Shown piece after piece: positions 56,481 to 64,000 of a DNA stretch of 64,000 nucleotides. The notes beneath the pieces are model-generated. The model had not been told where the DNA came from, searched no databases, and was given only the letters and a program-made list of their open reading frames with translations. The translations under genes were made by a program, and so were the position numbers. Source of the DNA: Bacilli bacterium (GTDB taxonomy: Bacteria; Bacillota_I; Bacilli_A; RFN20; CAG-288). Numbering within the stretch: position 1 is the stretch's first letter; every line of letters starts with the position of its first letter. The stretch lies in contig JALCLG010000001.1 in the NCBI GenBank assembly GCA_022647725.1, positions 812,931-876,930 on the forward strand, in the 5' to 3' direction.

Positions 56481-57860
56481 TCAGGCAATGTCCGTAATCG
56501 CCATGCTGAAGAGCGGCACTTCCATATAGGAAGAAACAGCATAGAATGGATGATCTGCTTGGAAGGGAATATAGGTTTTCTTGTCCGGAGCCGCGGTGGT
56601 TGTCACCGACATGGCGGTAACGCTGGTTCCTTCGACGCCGTTCTCAGAGAATACGAAGCGATTGCTTTGGAAGCAGGAGGCTAAGGAAAGCTCTTGGGCA
56701 GTCGTAACAAGCCGAGAGACCGGAGTCGTCCCCTGGATAAGCGTGGCCGTCTTTTCTGTCAGGTTGTTGACGGAATCCAAACTGAAATAGGGAACCTGAC
56801 AGGCGACCGCCGTCTTGGCAGACTTCTCTTTGAATTCCTGATAGGCCCTTCCCATGTCGACGTCCTGTAAGGTATAGCCGTCCTTGGGAAGAATGATTGT
56901 CATATCCGTATAGGAAATGGGGAAGGTGACGGCCTGATAATTGCTGCCTTCATAATACGAGAGATCTAAGCCTGAAAAGGAGTAGTCTTTGACGTCTTGG
57001 GTGCCTTGGAGTCCTCGGAATGAAAGGGAGTTCGTGTTATGGGTGAGATTGGCGGAGTCCTTCAGCCCTAAAGCCGAATAGATGACGACCCCCATGTCTC
57101 CCATATCCACCGGCGGCATCTTGACCGACATTCCTAAGGTCTTCTCAATGGCTTTCTGGGCATCGGCTAGGAAGGTTTTAGGAGTGCTCTCCTGGGTTGA
57201 AACATAGTCGCTGGCAATCTGGTTCTGATAGTCTTTGTTGAAGGTAATTGCTCCTGTTCCGTCGACAATCTGGTCTAAAATCAAAGTTACAATCTTGGAA
57301 TCCTTATCTACGGATGTTCCTTTGCTCTGGTCATACCAATTGAGCGAAGCCATCAAGGAACCCAAATCTGCGGAGAAGGAGCTGACATCAAAGCCAAGGC
57401 TGGCAATTAACGCATCCGTCTCGCCGCTGGCCTGAGCATAGCCGGCTAAGCAAAGACTGTAGCCGATCGGCGAAACCAGTTTGTTCTCCGTGGCAGACTG
57501 AATCTGATCCTGAGAGAGAAGAATGCTGTTGAGGGCAATCTTATCCCGGTTGGTGGCATAGTAGCGAACGGCGCCTTCGCTAAGCTTGCTGGCAAGGACC
57601 GTATTTGAGAGGCCCTGGTTTCCGGAAAGATAATACCCGGCCAATCCCCCGCCGACAGCGGCAACCACGGCAAACGAGGAGACAGCCACCAGCGTCCATT
57701 TCCGGCGCTGACTGCGTTTCTGATAGTCAGCTACGGTTGGATTTTGGGCTGTCGGAAAACCCATCTCCTTCTTCAGAGACGATAACTCGTTCTTCGGCTT
57801 TTCCGTTGCCTCACACGAGGACTGAATTGCTGCTTTGATTTCTTTGTTTCGGTTTTTCAT
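56481..57860 (-). CDS. Membrane-anchored serpin, putative anti-sigma factor
   Basis: A 459-residue protein with a cytoplasmic N-terminus of about 52 residues, one membrane helix (about 55-78), and a 370-residue serpin domain outside. Serpin marks in order: KLVSPIGYSLCLAGYAQASGETD, the beta-strand VTFPISYTDMTIILPKDG, VPYFSLDSV, reactive-loop hinge SENGVEGTSVTAM and PFQADHPFYAV. The hinge keeps Glu at P17 and Gly at P15 but has bulky residues at P9-P12, so inhibitory loop insertion may be slower than in classical inhibitors. Counting gives P1-P1' near TTT-AA. It overlaps the sigma-factor gene by 4 bp (ATGA), so it sits where an anti-sigma factor normally is. Confidence 0.84.
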   Translation of the reverse strand: MKNRNKEIKAAIQSSCEATEKPKNELSSLKKEMGFPTAQNPTVADYQKRSQRRKWTLVAVSSFAVVAAVGGGLAGYYLSGNQGLSNTVLASKLSEGAVRYYATNRDKIALNSILLSQDQIQSATENKLVSPIGYSLCLAGYAQASGETDALIASLGFDVSSFSADLGSLMASLNWYDQSKGTSVDKDSKIVTLILDQIVDGTGAITFNKDYQNQIASDYVSTQESTPKTFLADAQKAIEKTLGMSVKMPPVDMGDMGVVIYSALGLKDSANLTHNTNSLSFRGLQGTQDVKDYSFSGLDLSYYEGSNYQAVTFPISYTDMTIILPKDGYTLQDVDMGRAYQEFKEKSAKTAVACQVPYFSLDSVNNLTEKTATLIQGTTPVSRLVTTAQELSLASCFQSNRFVFSENGVEGTSVTAMSVTTTAAPDKKTYIPFQADHPFYAVSSYMEVPLFSMAITDIA

Positions 57861-58372
57861 AGTTTGATCTTTTTCTTGATATGGCTCAGGATGGCATAGT
57901 ATTTCTTGGCACAGGCTGTCGTCGTCATTCCGGTAAGGCTGGCAATCTCTTTGAAGGACAGCTCACAGTAGAGACGGTACGACAGGATCTCCAGTTCTTC
58001 AGGTGTGACCAGGGCTTGGATCTGCTCATAGACGAGAGCATCATCGGCCTGCTGATCCGGGCCTTTCTCCGTTGAGGCAATCTCCATTGTCTCATCCAGC
58101 GGGCTTACCCGTTTGTTCTTCTCCAGAAGATTGAGGGCTTCGTTCCGGGTGATGGAGCAAAGCCAGCTGACGAAGGATCCTTTGCCGGTGTAGGAGTCTA
58201 AGGAGTCCATCATCTTTAAGAAGGTATCATGAACAACGTTATCGGCATCGTCGTTGGTTTTAAGGATTCTTAAGGCAATATGTTTGAGCAATCGGAAATA
58301 CCTTAAATAGACTTCGTTGAAAGCCTGTTCGTCATGATTCTTCAGCTTCTTGAGAAGGGTTCTGTCGCTCAT
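57857..58372 (-). CDS. ECF-type RNA polymerase sigma factor
   Basis: A 171-residue protein. Region 2 (residues 12-80: DEQAFNEVYLRYFRLL, NVVHDTFLKMM, WLCSITRNEAL) and region 4 (118-165: LEILSYRLYCELSFKEIAS) are both present, with no region 1 or 3. Such sigma factors answer to envelope stress and are held by a co-encoded membrane anti-sigma. Here the coupled downstream gene is a serpin. Own-promoter motifs were not recognised. Confidence 0.93.
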   Translation of the reverse strand: MSDRTLLKKLKNHDEQAFNEVYLRYFRLLKHIALRILKTNDDADNVVHDTFLKMMDSLDSYTGKGSFVSWLCSITRNEALNLLEKNKRVSPLDETMEIASTEKGPDQQADDALVYEQIQALVTPEELEILSYRLYCELSFKEIASLTGMTTTACAKKYYAILSHIKKKIKL

Positions 58373-58502
58373 GTGCTTTGACTACTATTCTACCGCCATT
58401 CTTCCTCCCTTCACTGAATGAGACAAGTAAGGAGCCTCTTTTTTCCCAGCAAATGCTACAATTGATGAATCATTATCGTTTCCGTAAGGAGGACGGCAGA
58501 CC

Positions 58503-59129
58503 ATGGAAAACAAATCCAATGTCGATTGGGACATCTACTCCCGGGTCAACGAGACCAAGCTGGTCTATAAGGATCCTAAGAAGGAACCCACTCTTTTCAA
58601 AGGGGTCATCATCGGCAGACGAACCCTCTTAGGACTGATGGATTTCATCGGTTCCCCTTTGATTGTCTTGATCCTGGTCAGCGGCTATCCTCTCTATGCC
58701 AACAAGACCATCAAGGATCTTCAGCCCGCCTGGTTAGCGACCACGATCTTCTATGGGATGATCCTCATCGGCATTATCCTGTCCTTGATTGTCTTCCTGA
58801 TCATCTTCCGTGCCAAAAAGACCAATGACCGGGAAGGAACGGGCAGTGTCTATATCAACTTCGAGACCCAGGAGCTCGGCATCCGGGATGCCGATGGCTA
58901 TGGTCAGGTCATCCCCTTAAGTGCCATTGACCATCCGGCAGTCTTCCGTCTCTTCAACCTGCAGATCGGACCCGTCTCCATCAGGCTCTATGCCCGGCTG
59001 ATCCTCTTCTGGAAGGAGAACGGCAGAAAGAGGATCACCTTCGTCCATTTCATGGATGACCCTGATGATGCCGCTCAGCTGATCTTCCAGATCACCCACG
59101 AGAAAAATAAGACAATCGACAGCAAATAA
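58503..59129 (+). CDS. Membrane protein with PH-like C-terminal domain
   Basis: A 208-residue protein starting after AAGGAGG. Two membrane segments (residues 43-65 and 78-103) precede a beta-rich domain (SVYINFETQELGIRDADGYG). Layout resembles the protein at 50078, though similarity is not obvious. No enzymatic motif. It converges on a MATE gene at a shared terminator. Confidence 0.58.
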   Translation: MENKSNVDWDIYSRVNETKLVYKDPKKEPTLFKGVIIGRRTLLGLMDFIGSPLIVLILVSGYPLYANKTIKDLQPAWLATTIFYGMILIGIILSLIVFLIIFRAKKTNDREGTGSVYINFETQELGIRDADGYGQVIPLSAIDHPAVFRLFNLQIGPVSIRLYARLILFWKENGRKRITFVHFMDDPDDAAQLIFQITHEKNKTIDSK

Positions 59130-59177
59130 AAGAATCCGGAGACTACGCCCTATTCGGGACGGTCTCCGGATTTTTCT
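59130..59177. terminator. Bidirectional terminator between the PH-like gene and MATE
   Basis: AATCCGGAGAC-18 nt-GTCTCCGGATT with flanking A- and T-runs. The MATE stop codon lies inside the loop. Confidence 0.8.
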
Positions 59178-60636
59178 TCATGCGGTTACGGATCACCAGA
59201 ATCAACGGCACAATCATGATGGCTGCCGCCACAATCCAGGCTAAGGCATCCGCTGAACAGGTCACATAATAACTTAAGGCAGAAGCCTCGGAATTAATGG
59301 GACCGCCATTGACCTGGGCCGGCAGATAAAGACAGATCAGCGACCGGGCAACTAGCTCTCCCACACCGGCTAAGAACGGGAAGAGAGGCTTGTTCAGGCC
59401 TTGCAGACAGTTCCGGCAGATGAAGAGAATCATCAGGAAGAAATCGCAGGGCACCGAGATATACAGGTATTCGTTGCCGTAGGCCATCACTTCCGGCGTG
59501 ATGTTATCCGGCTTCAAGAAGATATAGAGGTAAGCGCCGTGGATCGTCAATAACAGTCCGACCGTCGTTAAGACCACCCAGGACACGGCACCGATCAGCA
59601 GGGAGATCTTCAGTCCCTCTTTGATCCGCCCGTACTCCTTGGCGCCATCGTTCTGACCCATATAGGTCAGCATCGCATCCCCTAAGGCAATATAGACATT
59701 CATGATGATGTAGTTGACTCGGTTGGAGACGGAATACCCCACCTGAGCCGGAGCTCCGACCACGGCTAAGCCATTGGGATCGAAATCATAGGCAATCACG
59801 GCCATCTGCATAATGATGATGCCGATCTCCAGAATCGAGAACTGGAAACCTAACGGCAGCCCTAATCTCAGATGCTTATAGATAAACGGCCAGCTGACCT
59901 TCCCATCCCCTTTCCGGAAACGGAGGAACGGATACTTCAGGAAGGCATAGATATAGCAGCCTGCCGCTGCCAGAAGCTCGGAAAGGATGGTTGCCCAGGC
60001 CGAGCCGGCAACACCCCACTTCAAAGGCACAATGAAGAGAATATCCAAGAAGATATTGAGAACCGTGCCTAAGACTAAGAAGAGGAACGGCGTATAACTG
60101 TCGCCTAAGGCTCGTAAGACGGAGAAGATCTGGTTATAAGCCATCTGGCAGATGATGCCAAGATAGATGATGAAGAGATAATCGTGGGCGGCCTGATAGA
60201 TGGCCTCTTTGTTGCTATCACTGGAACTGGGAACGATCTTCATCAGACTTAACAAAGGATCCGTCAAGAGACAGAAAGCGACGGTCAGGACCACTGAGAT
60301 GATCAAGGACAGGATGATCTGCATCAGGAAGCTTTTCCGGGCATCCTCTAAGTTGGCTTCGCCGATCTTATTGGCAATGATGACACTGAACCCGGAGGTA
60401 CAGCCAATGGCAAACTGCAAGGCAAATCCGCTTAACGGACCGACATCATTGATGCCGGCAATCTCATTGGGACCTAAGTTCTGACCGACCACGATGGCAT
60501 CGGTGGTGGTATAGATCTGCTGGAAGACCATACTCAAAAGAATCGGGATCAGGAAGATCACCATATCCTTCAGAATACTGCCCTTGGTTAAGTCAATCGG
60601 GTCAAACAGATGCCGGAATTTTTTAAGCGTATTCAT
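59143..60636 (-). CDS. MATE-family efflux transporter
   Basis: A 497-residue protein with about 12 membrane helices in two homologous halves, opening PILLSMVFQQIYTTTDAIVVGQNLG and with the second-half NRVNYIIMNVYIALGDAML. It exports cationic drugs or metabolites by Na or H antiport. The start has only a weak GAGAG upstream. It is divergent from the second DUF2804 gene. Confidence 0.9.
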   Translation of the reverse strand: MNTLKKFRHLFDPIDLTKGSILKDMVIFLIPILLSMVFQQIYTTTDAIVVGQNLGPNEIAGINDVGPLSGFALQFAIGCTSGFSVIIANKIGEANLEDARKSFLMQIILSLIISVVLTVAFCLLTDPLLSLMKIVPSSSDSNKEAIYQAAHDYLFIIYLGIICQMAYNQIFSVLRALGDSYTPFLFLVLGTVLNIFLDILFIVPLKWGVAGSAWATILSELLAAAGCYIYAFLKYPFLRFRKGDGKVSWPFIYKHLRLGLPLGFQFSILEIGIIIMQMAVIAYDFDPNGLAVVGAPAQVGYSVSNRVNYIIMNVYIALGDAMLTYMGQNDGAKEYGRIKEGLKISLLIGAVSWVVLTTVGLLLTIHGAYLYIFLKPDNITPEVMAYGNEYLYISVPCDFFLMILFICRNCLQGLNKPLFPFLAGVGELVARSLICLYLPAQVNGGPINSEASALSYYVTCSADALAWIVAAAIMIVPLILVIRNRMKKNPETVPNRA

Positions 60637-60740
60637 AATGATTCTCTCTCAAAGCAACCTAGTCTACCTTAAAAAAGTAAAAATACAACAAGAAAGTGTT
60701 GTCATTCCTCATGATATAATAGAAACTAAGAAAAAGAGCT

Positions 60741-61862
60741 ATGACGGAAAAACCAAACCCGACGAAGGACGGCATCAGCAAAGAGCGGAGAAGTCAGCCT
60801 GTTTTCGGCGATGTCATCGAAAACGGCAAGGCTCATTTCGGAACTTTCGACAAAGAATTTGAGAAACTCTCCCTTTTAGAATGTGAGTATCCTCCTTACA
60901 GCAAGAAGGCCTTCCGCCGGTTTCATCTGACCCTCTGGGAAGCCGTCGAAATCCACCTCAAGGATGCCTACTATGTCTCGGCGGTCTCGGATATGGGTCT
61001 TTTCGGGATTGCCTTCAATCTTCTCTTCGACAAAAAGGAAAACAAGGAATACCATTGGTTTGAACTCCTGCATAGCCGCAGCAATCCCGAAAGGACCCAG
61101 GTGCGCCTCTCCGAAAACCTCTTGGGCGGGAAAAAGACCTTTGCCAAAAGCAAAGAATCCTCGCTGGTCTTTACCAATACGTTTGACGAAGGCAAAGCCC
61201 GGATTCAGGCGTACCAGAACGATAAAAGGCTTGGCAGCCTGAGTGCCGACTTTGAACTATCGGCCTTGTCCTTGCCTTCCGTTGTTTCCATCCTCTTTGG
61301 CGAGAATCAGCCATTATATACCGAAAAGCAATTTTTCAAAGCTTCGGGAAAGCTGACTGCTCTGGGACGGACCTATGAGTCCGATAGCGACTCCACGGCG
61401 GTCATTGATGACCACCGGGGCTATTATCCCAAGAGCATGCATTACGACTGGCTGGCCTTCCTCGGGAAGGACAGCCTGGGGAAGTGGTTTGCCTTCAATC
61501 TGACTCAGAACCAGTCCATCGATCCTTACCGTTACAATGAGAACCTGATCTGGCGGGAGAAGAGGACCTCCTTATTGCCGCCGGTGACGTTTACCAAAGA
61601 CCAGCTGACCAAGGATTTCGTCTCGGCAGAAAAGACACCCACGACCTGGCTTGTTTAGAATGACCTGAAAAAGGTTCAGCTGTCGGTCTCTTTAAGGACG
61701 GTCTACAAGAATCAGGAACGCCATCTCTTCGGACGTTTCACGATTGATTATTTCTTTATCTACGGGTTAGCTAACGGTTATGTCACGGAAGAAGACGGTA
61801 CCCGGATTGAGCTGAAAGACTTCCCGGTACTGGGCGAAGACAAGTCGGTGGTGATGCCTTAG
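60741..61862 (+). pseudogene. DUF2804 family protein (second copy) with an in-frame amber
   Basis: The frame from ATG 60741 to TAG 61860-61862 is interrupted by TAG at 61656-61658. Both sides are DUF2804 sequence: upstream SMHYDWLAFLGKDSLGKW; downstream the conserved C-terminal RHLFGRFTIDYFF and IELKDFPVLGE, aligning with the C-terminus of the copy at 35656. Upstream TATAAT and the downstream terminator are intact. It is therefore a one-mutation pseudogene, a read-through gene, or a sequence error. Confidence 0.82.
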
Positions 61863-61868
61863 CTTCGT

Positions 61869-61893
61869 AGGGGCCTCGACAGGCCCCTTTTTT
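61869..61893 (+). terminator. Terminator after the second DUF2804 gene
   Basis: AGGGGCCT-CGAC-AGGCCCCT followed by T6. Confidence 0.88.
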
Positions 61894-61934
61894 GTCGTTA
61901 AGGGAGTAAACTGATAGAGGGGGATACCTAAACC

Positions 61935-62480
61935 ATGGAGTTAACGGAAAAGACAATCAAAAGCGATACGGTTTATCAAGGAAAGAAGGTATCCCTGTCT
62001 CTGGATACGATCTGCTGCCCGAACGGGGACATCGTCACCAAAGAGAAAATCCATCGGGCCCAAGGGGCAGCCATTCTGCCTTTCTTCGATGAAAAGACCG
62101 TTCTTCTGGAACGGCAGTTCCGGCATCCGTTTGAAGCGGAGATCCTGGCCGTTCCGGCCGGGAAGGCGGATCAGGGAGAAGATCTGTCTTTGACGGCCAA
62201 GCGCGAACTGGAAGAAGAGACAGGCTATGTCGCTTCGCAGCTGGTAGATGTCGGCAGGCTCTATCCGGCACCGGCCTATTCCGATGAAGTCGTCGGTCTG
62301 TTTCTGGGATTAGACATCCATCCCGGAACCCGGAATCTCGACAAGGATGAATTCATCAATCTGGTGCGAGTCTCGCTCAAGGACTTCCTGGCAATGTGTG
62401 AGGACGGCCGGATCAAGGATGCCCGGTCGATTGCCTTAGCTTTCCGTTATCTGGCTTGGAAGAGACACAAAAAAGACTGA
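61935..62480 (+). CDS. Nudix hydrolase, ADP-ribose pyrophosphatase-like
   Basis: A 181-residue protein with the complete Nudix box GKADQGEDLSLTAKRELEEE followed by TGY (GX5EX7REUXEEXGU). The N-terminal beta domain with LPFFDEKTVLLERQFRHPF resembles ADP-ribose pyrophosphatases that cleave ADP-ribose to AMP and ribose 5-phosphate. A purine-rich GAGGGGGAT upstream serves as ribosome-binding site. Confidence 0.88.
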   Translation: MELTEKTIKSDTVYQGKKVSLSLDTICCPNGDIVTKEKIHRAQGAAILPFFDEKTVLLERQFRHPFEAEILAVPAGKADQGEDLSLTAKRELEEETGYVASQLVDVGRLYPAPAYSDEVVGLFLGLDIHPGTRNLDKDEFINLVRVSLKDFLAMCEDGRIKDARSIALAFRYLAWKRHKKD

Positions 62481-62532
62481 TCATTTTCAGCTTTATAAAA
62501 CACTGTTTTCATTTCTGCTATGAAGCGGCGGA

Positions 62533-63339
62533 TCAGGCTTTGGGCAGCTGTTTTCGGCTTCCGTCTTCGTTGTAGCTGTCCATGACGGCTTTATGAATGA
62601 AATAGATATACGGCATTCCGAGATTGGTCTCAATCAGGGAATCCTGTAACAGAGTCATGATCTGACGGGTGATATCCGCATTGTAGTTCTGACTGCGGAT
62701 ACCGAAGACCAGTAAGAGGAACTCCCAGAAGAACTGGGCTAAGAAGCCAATCACAAAGAGCTTTAAGATCGGTACTTTCTCTCCTTTGGTGAAGAGATTG
62801 TAGATGATGACAAAGAGATAACCCACTAAGAGGATCAAGGCCATGATGCCATGGTATTTTCCGGTGCTGCGGGTTGTCTCGATCCACAGGGTATTGTCAC
62901 CGAGAAGAGCGTTGAAAAAGCTGGCTATCAAAGGAACGGCAATCCAGACCGTCAGGATATAGGCTGTCAGCTCTTTCCGCTGGTCATCGTTACTGAGCCA
63001 CATCCAGATGAAGGCAAAGTCATAGATGCCATAGCTTAAGGACATCCAGAGCAAGATGCTGGCGGTCTCTCCGGCATTGCCGAGAGTGAGACTTTGGCTT
63101 CCCCAGGCATAATAGACTTCCCGGGAATGGGAAAGCAGATAGAAGTATCCGAAATCCACCAGGAAATAAAGGATGCCTCCGGCTAACGACCAGCAAGCCA
63201 TGACTCTCTTCTTCTTCACGAACAGCAAAACGACAAAAAGAATCAGCAGCAGGCTGTCCGTGATGACATAAGCCAGGGAGAAGTTCCGGGTAGGCTGCAC
63301 ATAGTCAGCGGCTTTAAGAATCTGTGTTCCGATATCCAT
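62533..63339 (-). CDS. Integral membrane protein, unknown function
   Basis: A 268-residue protein with about seven membrane helices (near residues 22-42, 50-70, 95-112, 128-148, 165-185, 195-215 and a final amphipathic region). No known family was recognised. It converges on the Nudix gene with 52 bp between them and no clear terminator. Confidence 0.6.
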   Translation of the reverse strand: MDIGTQILKAADYVQPTRNFSLAYVITDSLLLILFVVLLFVKKKRVMACWSLAGGILYFLVDFGYFYLLSHSREVYYAWGSQSLTLGNAGETASILLWMSLSYGIYDFAFIWMWLSNDDQRKELTAYILTVWIAVPLIASFFNALLGDNTLWIETTRSTGKYHGIMALILLVGYLFVIIYNLFTKGEKVPILKLFVIGFLAQFFWEFLLLVFGIRSQNYNADITRQIMTLLQDSLIETNLGMPYIYFIHKAVMDSYNEDGSRKQLPKA

Positions 63340-63445
63340 GATGCCTTTATTCTAACGAAAAAATCAGGAAACGGATGATTTTCTTAGACAATCACCCATC
63401 CCAAATTCTTAAGCAGATCTTCTTTTTAGGGAAGTCGGAATTTTC

Positions 63446-63473
63446 TTGCTTTCTTTTTAGACAAGAGTATAAT
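63446..63473 (+). promoter_or_regulatory. Promoter of the tyrosine phosphatase gene, leaderless
   Basis: TTGCTT, 16-bp spacer, TATAAT, then 8 nt to ATG 63482. This copies the geometry seen before mutY. Confidence 0.6.
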
Positions 63474-63481
63474 CTTTCCAA

Positions 63482-64000
63482 ATGTTAAGAAGAGTACCAT
63501 TCAAGAAAATCGAGAACTTCAGAGATTTAGGCGGATACCAAGCCTCCTATGGGGAGACAGCCTTTGGCATTGTCTACCGTTCCGGAAGCCTTTCGGATGC
63601 CACTGACAAAGATGTGGCGACCCTGAAATCTCTCGGCATCAAGACGGTGATTGATCTCCGCTCCGATGACGATAAACTGACTAAACCGGATAAGACGGCC
63701 AACGATCCGGCTTTCAAAGAACTGCTTTTGCCGGTTAACGGCAACGGCCGGATTCCGAAGAACAAACGGGACCAGATTGCCAGCTACTTAGAGATGCTGA
63801 CAGATCACGAGAAAGCCAAGGCCGTCTTTGACGTCTTGCTGAATAGTCCGAAACCCTTGGTGATCCATTGTTCGGCTGGCAAAGACCGGACCGGAACCTT
63901 CATCATGATCCTCTTATTAGCCAATGGCGTTCCTTTCCATGATGTCAATGCTGATTATCTCCTCTCCTTTGCTTATCTTTCCCGGCTGACCCGGATCAGC
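63482..64000 (+). CDS. Tyrosine-protein phosphatase (3' end outside window)
   Basis: The open frame reaches the window end without a stop (173 codons). It begins MLRRVPFKKIENFRDLGGY; NFRDLGGY and the P-loop HCSAGKDRTG (C-x5-R) identify a bacterial tyrosine/dual-specificity phosphatase of the kind called Y-phosphatase3. YRSGSL and IDLRSDDDK are further family marks. Substrate unknown. No Shine-Dalgarno precedes the ATG. Confidence 0.86.
   Translation, partial: MLRRVPFKKIENFRDLGGYQASYGETAFGIVYRSGSLSDATDKDVATLKSLGIKTVIDLRSDDDKLTKPDKTANDPAFKELLLPVNGNGRIPKNKRDQIASYLEMLTDHEKAKAVFDVLLNSPKPLVIHCSAGKDRTGTFIMILLLANGVPFHDVNADYLLSFAYLSRLTRIS

Overview
This window looks like a chromosomal segment of a moderate-GC member of the Bacillota. 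An Erysipelotrichales or related Bacilli affiliation is my inference; no rRNA or tRNA is present to confirm it. Support comes from the Gram-positive-type blocks rpmG-secE-nusG and rpmH-rnpA-yidC-jag, the tatD-rnmV-rsmA run behind mnmE, the MEP-pathway gene ispE, Bacilli-style AGGAGG ribosome-binding sites, and stand-alone regulators such as LytTR/DUF3021.

Layout. 0-4.4 kb: two fused ATPase-permease exporter genes and an XRE regulator that lacks a normal start codon. 4.5-13.4 kb: a very large PAS/hybrid histidine kinase broken by three in-frame stops, an M6 metalloprotease lipoprotein, and a perR-katA pair joined by a deletion. 13.7-21.9 kb: a heterodimeric ABC exporter, CDF transporter, thiN, ispE, an esterase-like hydrolase and a HAD phosphatase. 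22-31.3 kb: two nucleotidyltransferase toxin-antitoxin-like modules flank prs, rsmA, rnmV, tatD and mnmE. 31.3-37.9 kb: a LytTR regulatory pair, a DUF234-type ATPase, mutY, a 45-residue Cys-Gly peptide gene, a DUF2804 protein, and an AAA ATPase gene preceded by two arrays of 10-bp repeats. 37.9-47.2 kb: jag-yidC-rnpA-rpmH and an oppBCDFA peptide-uptake operon; yidC, oppA and oppC are disrupted. 47.6-64 kb: pdxK-like kinase, two pseudouridine-kinase-like genes, a lone abortive-infection-type regulator, nusG-secE-rpmG, an ECF sigma factor coupled to a membrane-anchored serpin, MATE, a second DUF2804 gene with an in-frame amber, Nudix, and a phosphatase cut by the window end.

Two themes stand out. 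First, the sigma factor-serpin pair and the repeat-array/ATPase locus are unusual gene arrangements that deserve experiments. Second, six loci carry clean lesions: in-frame stops, single-base indels, one block permutation and one deletion fusion. YidC is normally essential, so at least some of these may be consensus errors, and read-level evidence is needed before calling them biology. TGA and TAG both terminate many intact genes here, so wholesale code reassignment is not supported.

How genes work together: oppBCDFA would import peptides; the M6 protease could supply peptides, and the serpin could report or block protease activity at the cell surface (inference). Several regulators sit under their own palindromes (4431, 23300, 31249, 54276), which suggests autoregulation. 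At least three genes have a -10 box 8-9 nt before the ATG and no Shine-Dalgarno, suggesting leaderless transcripts.
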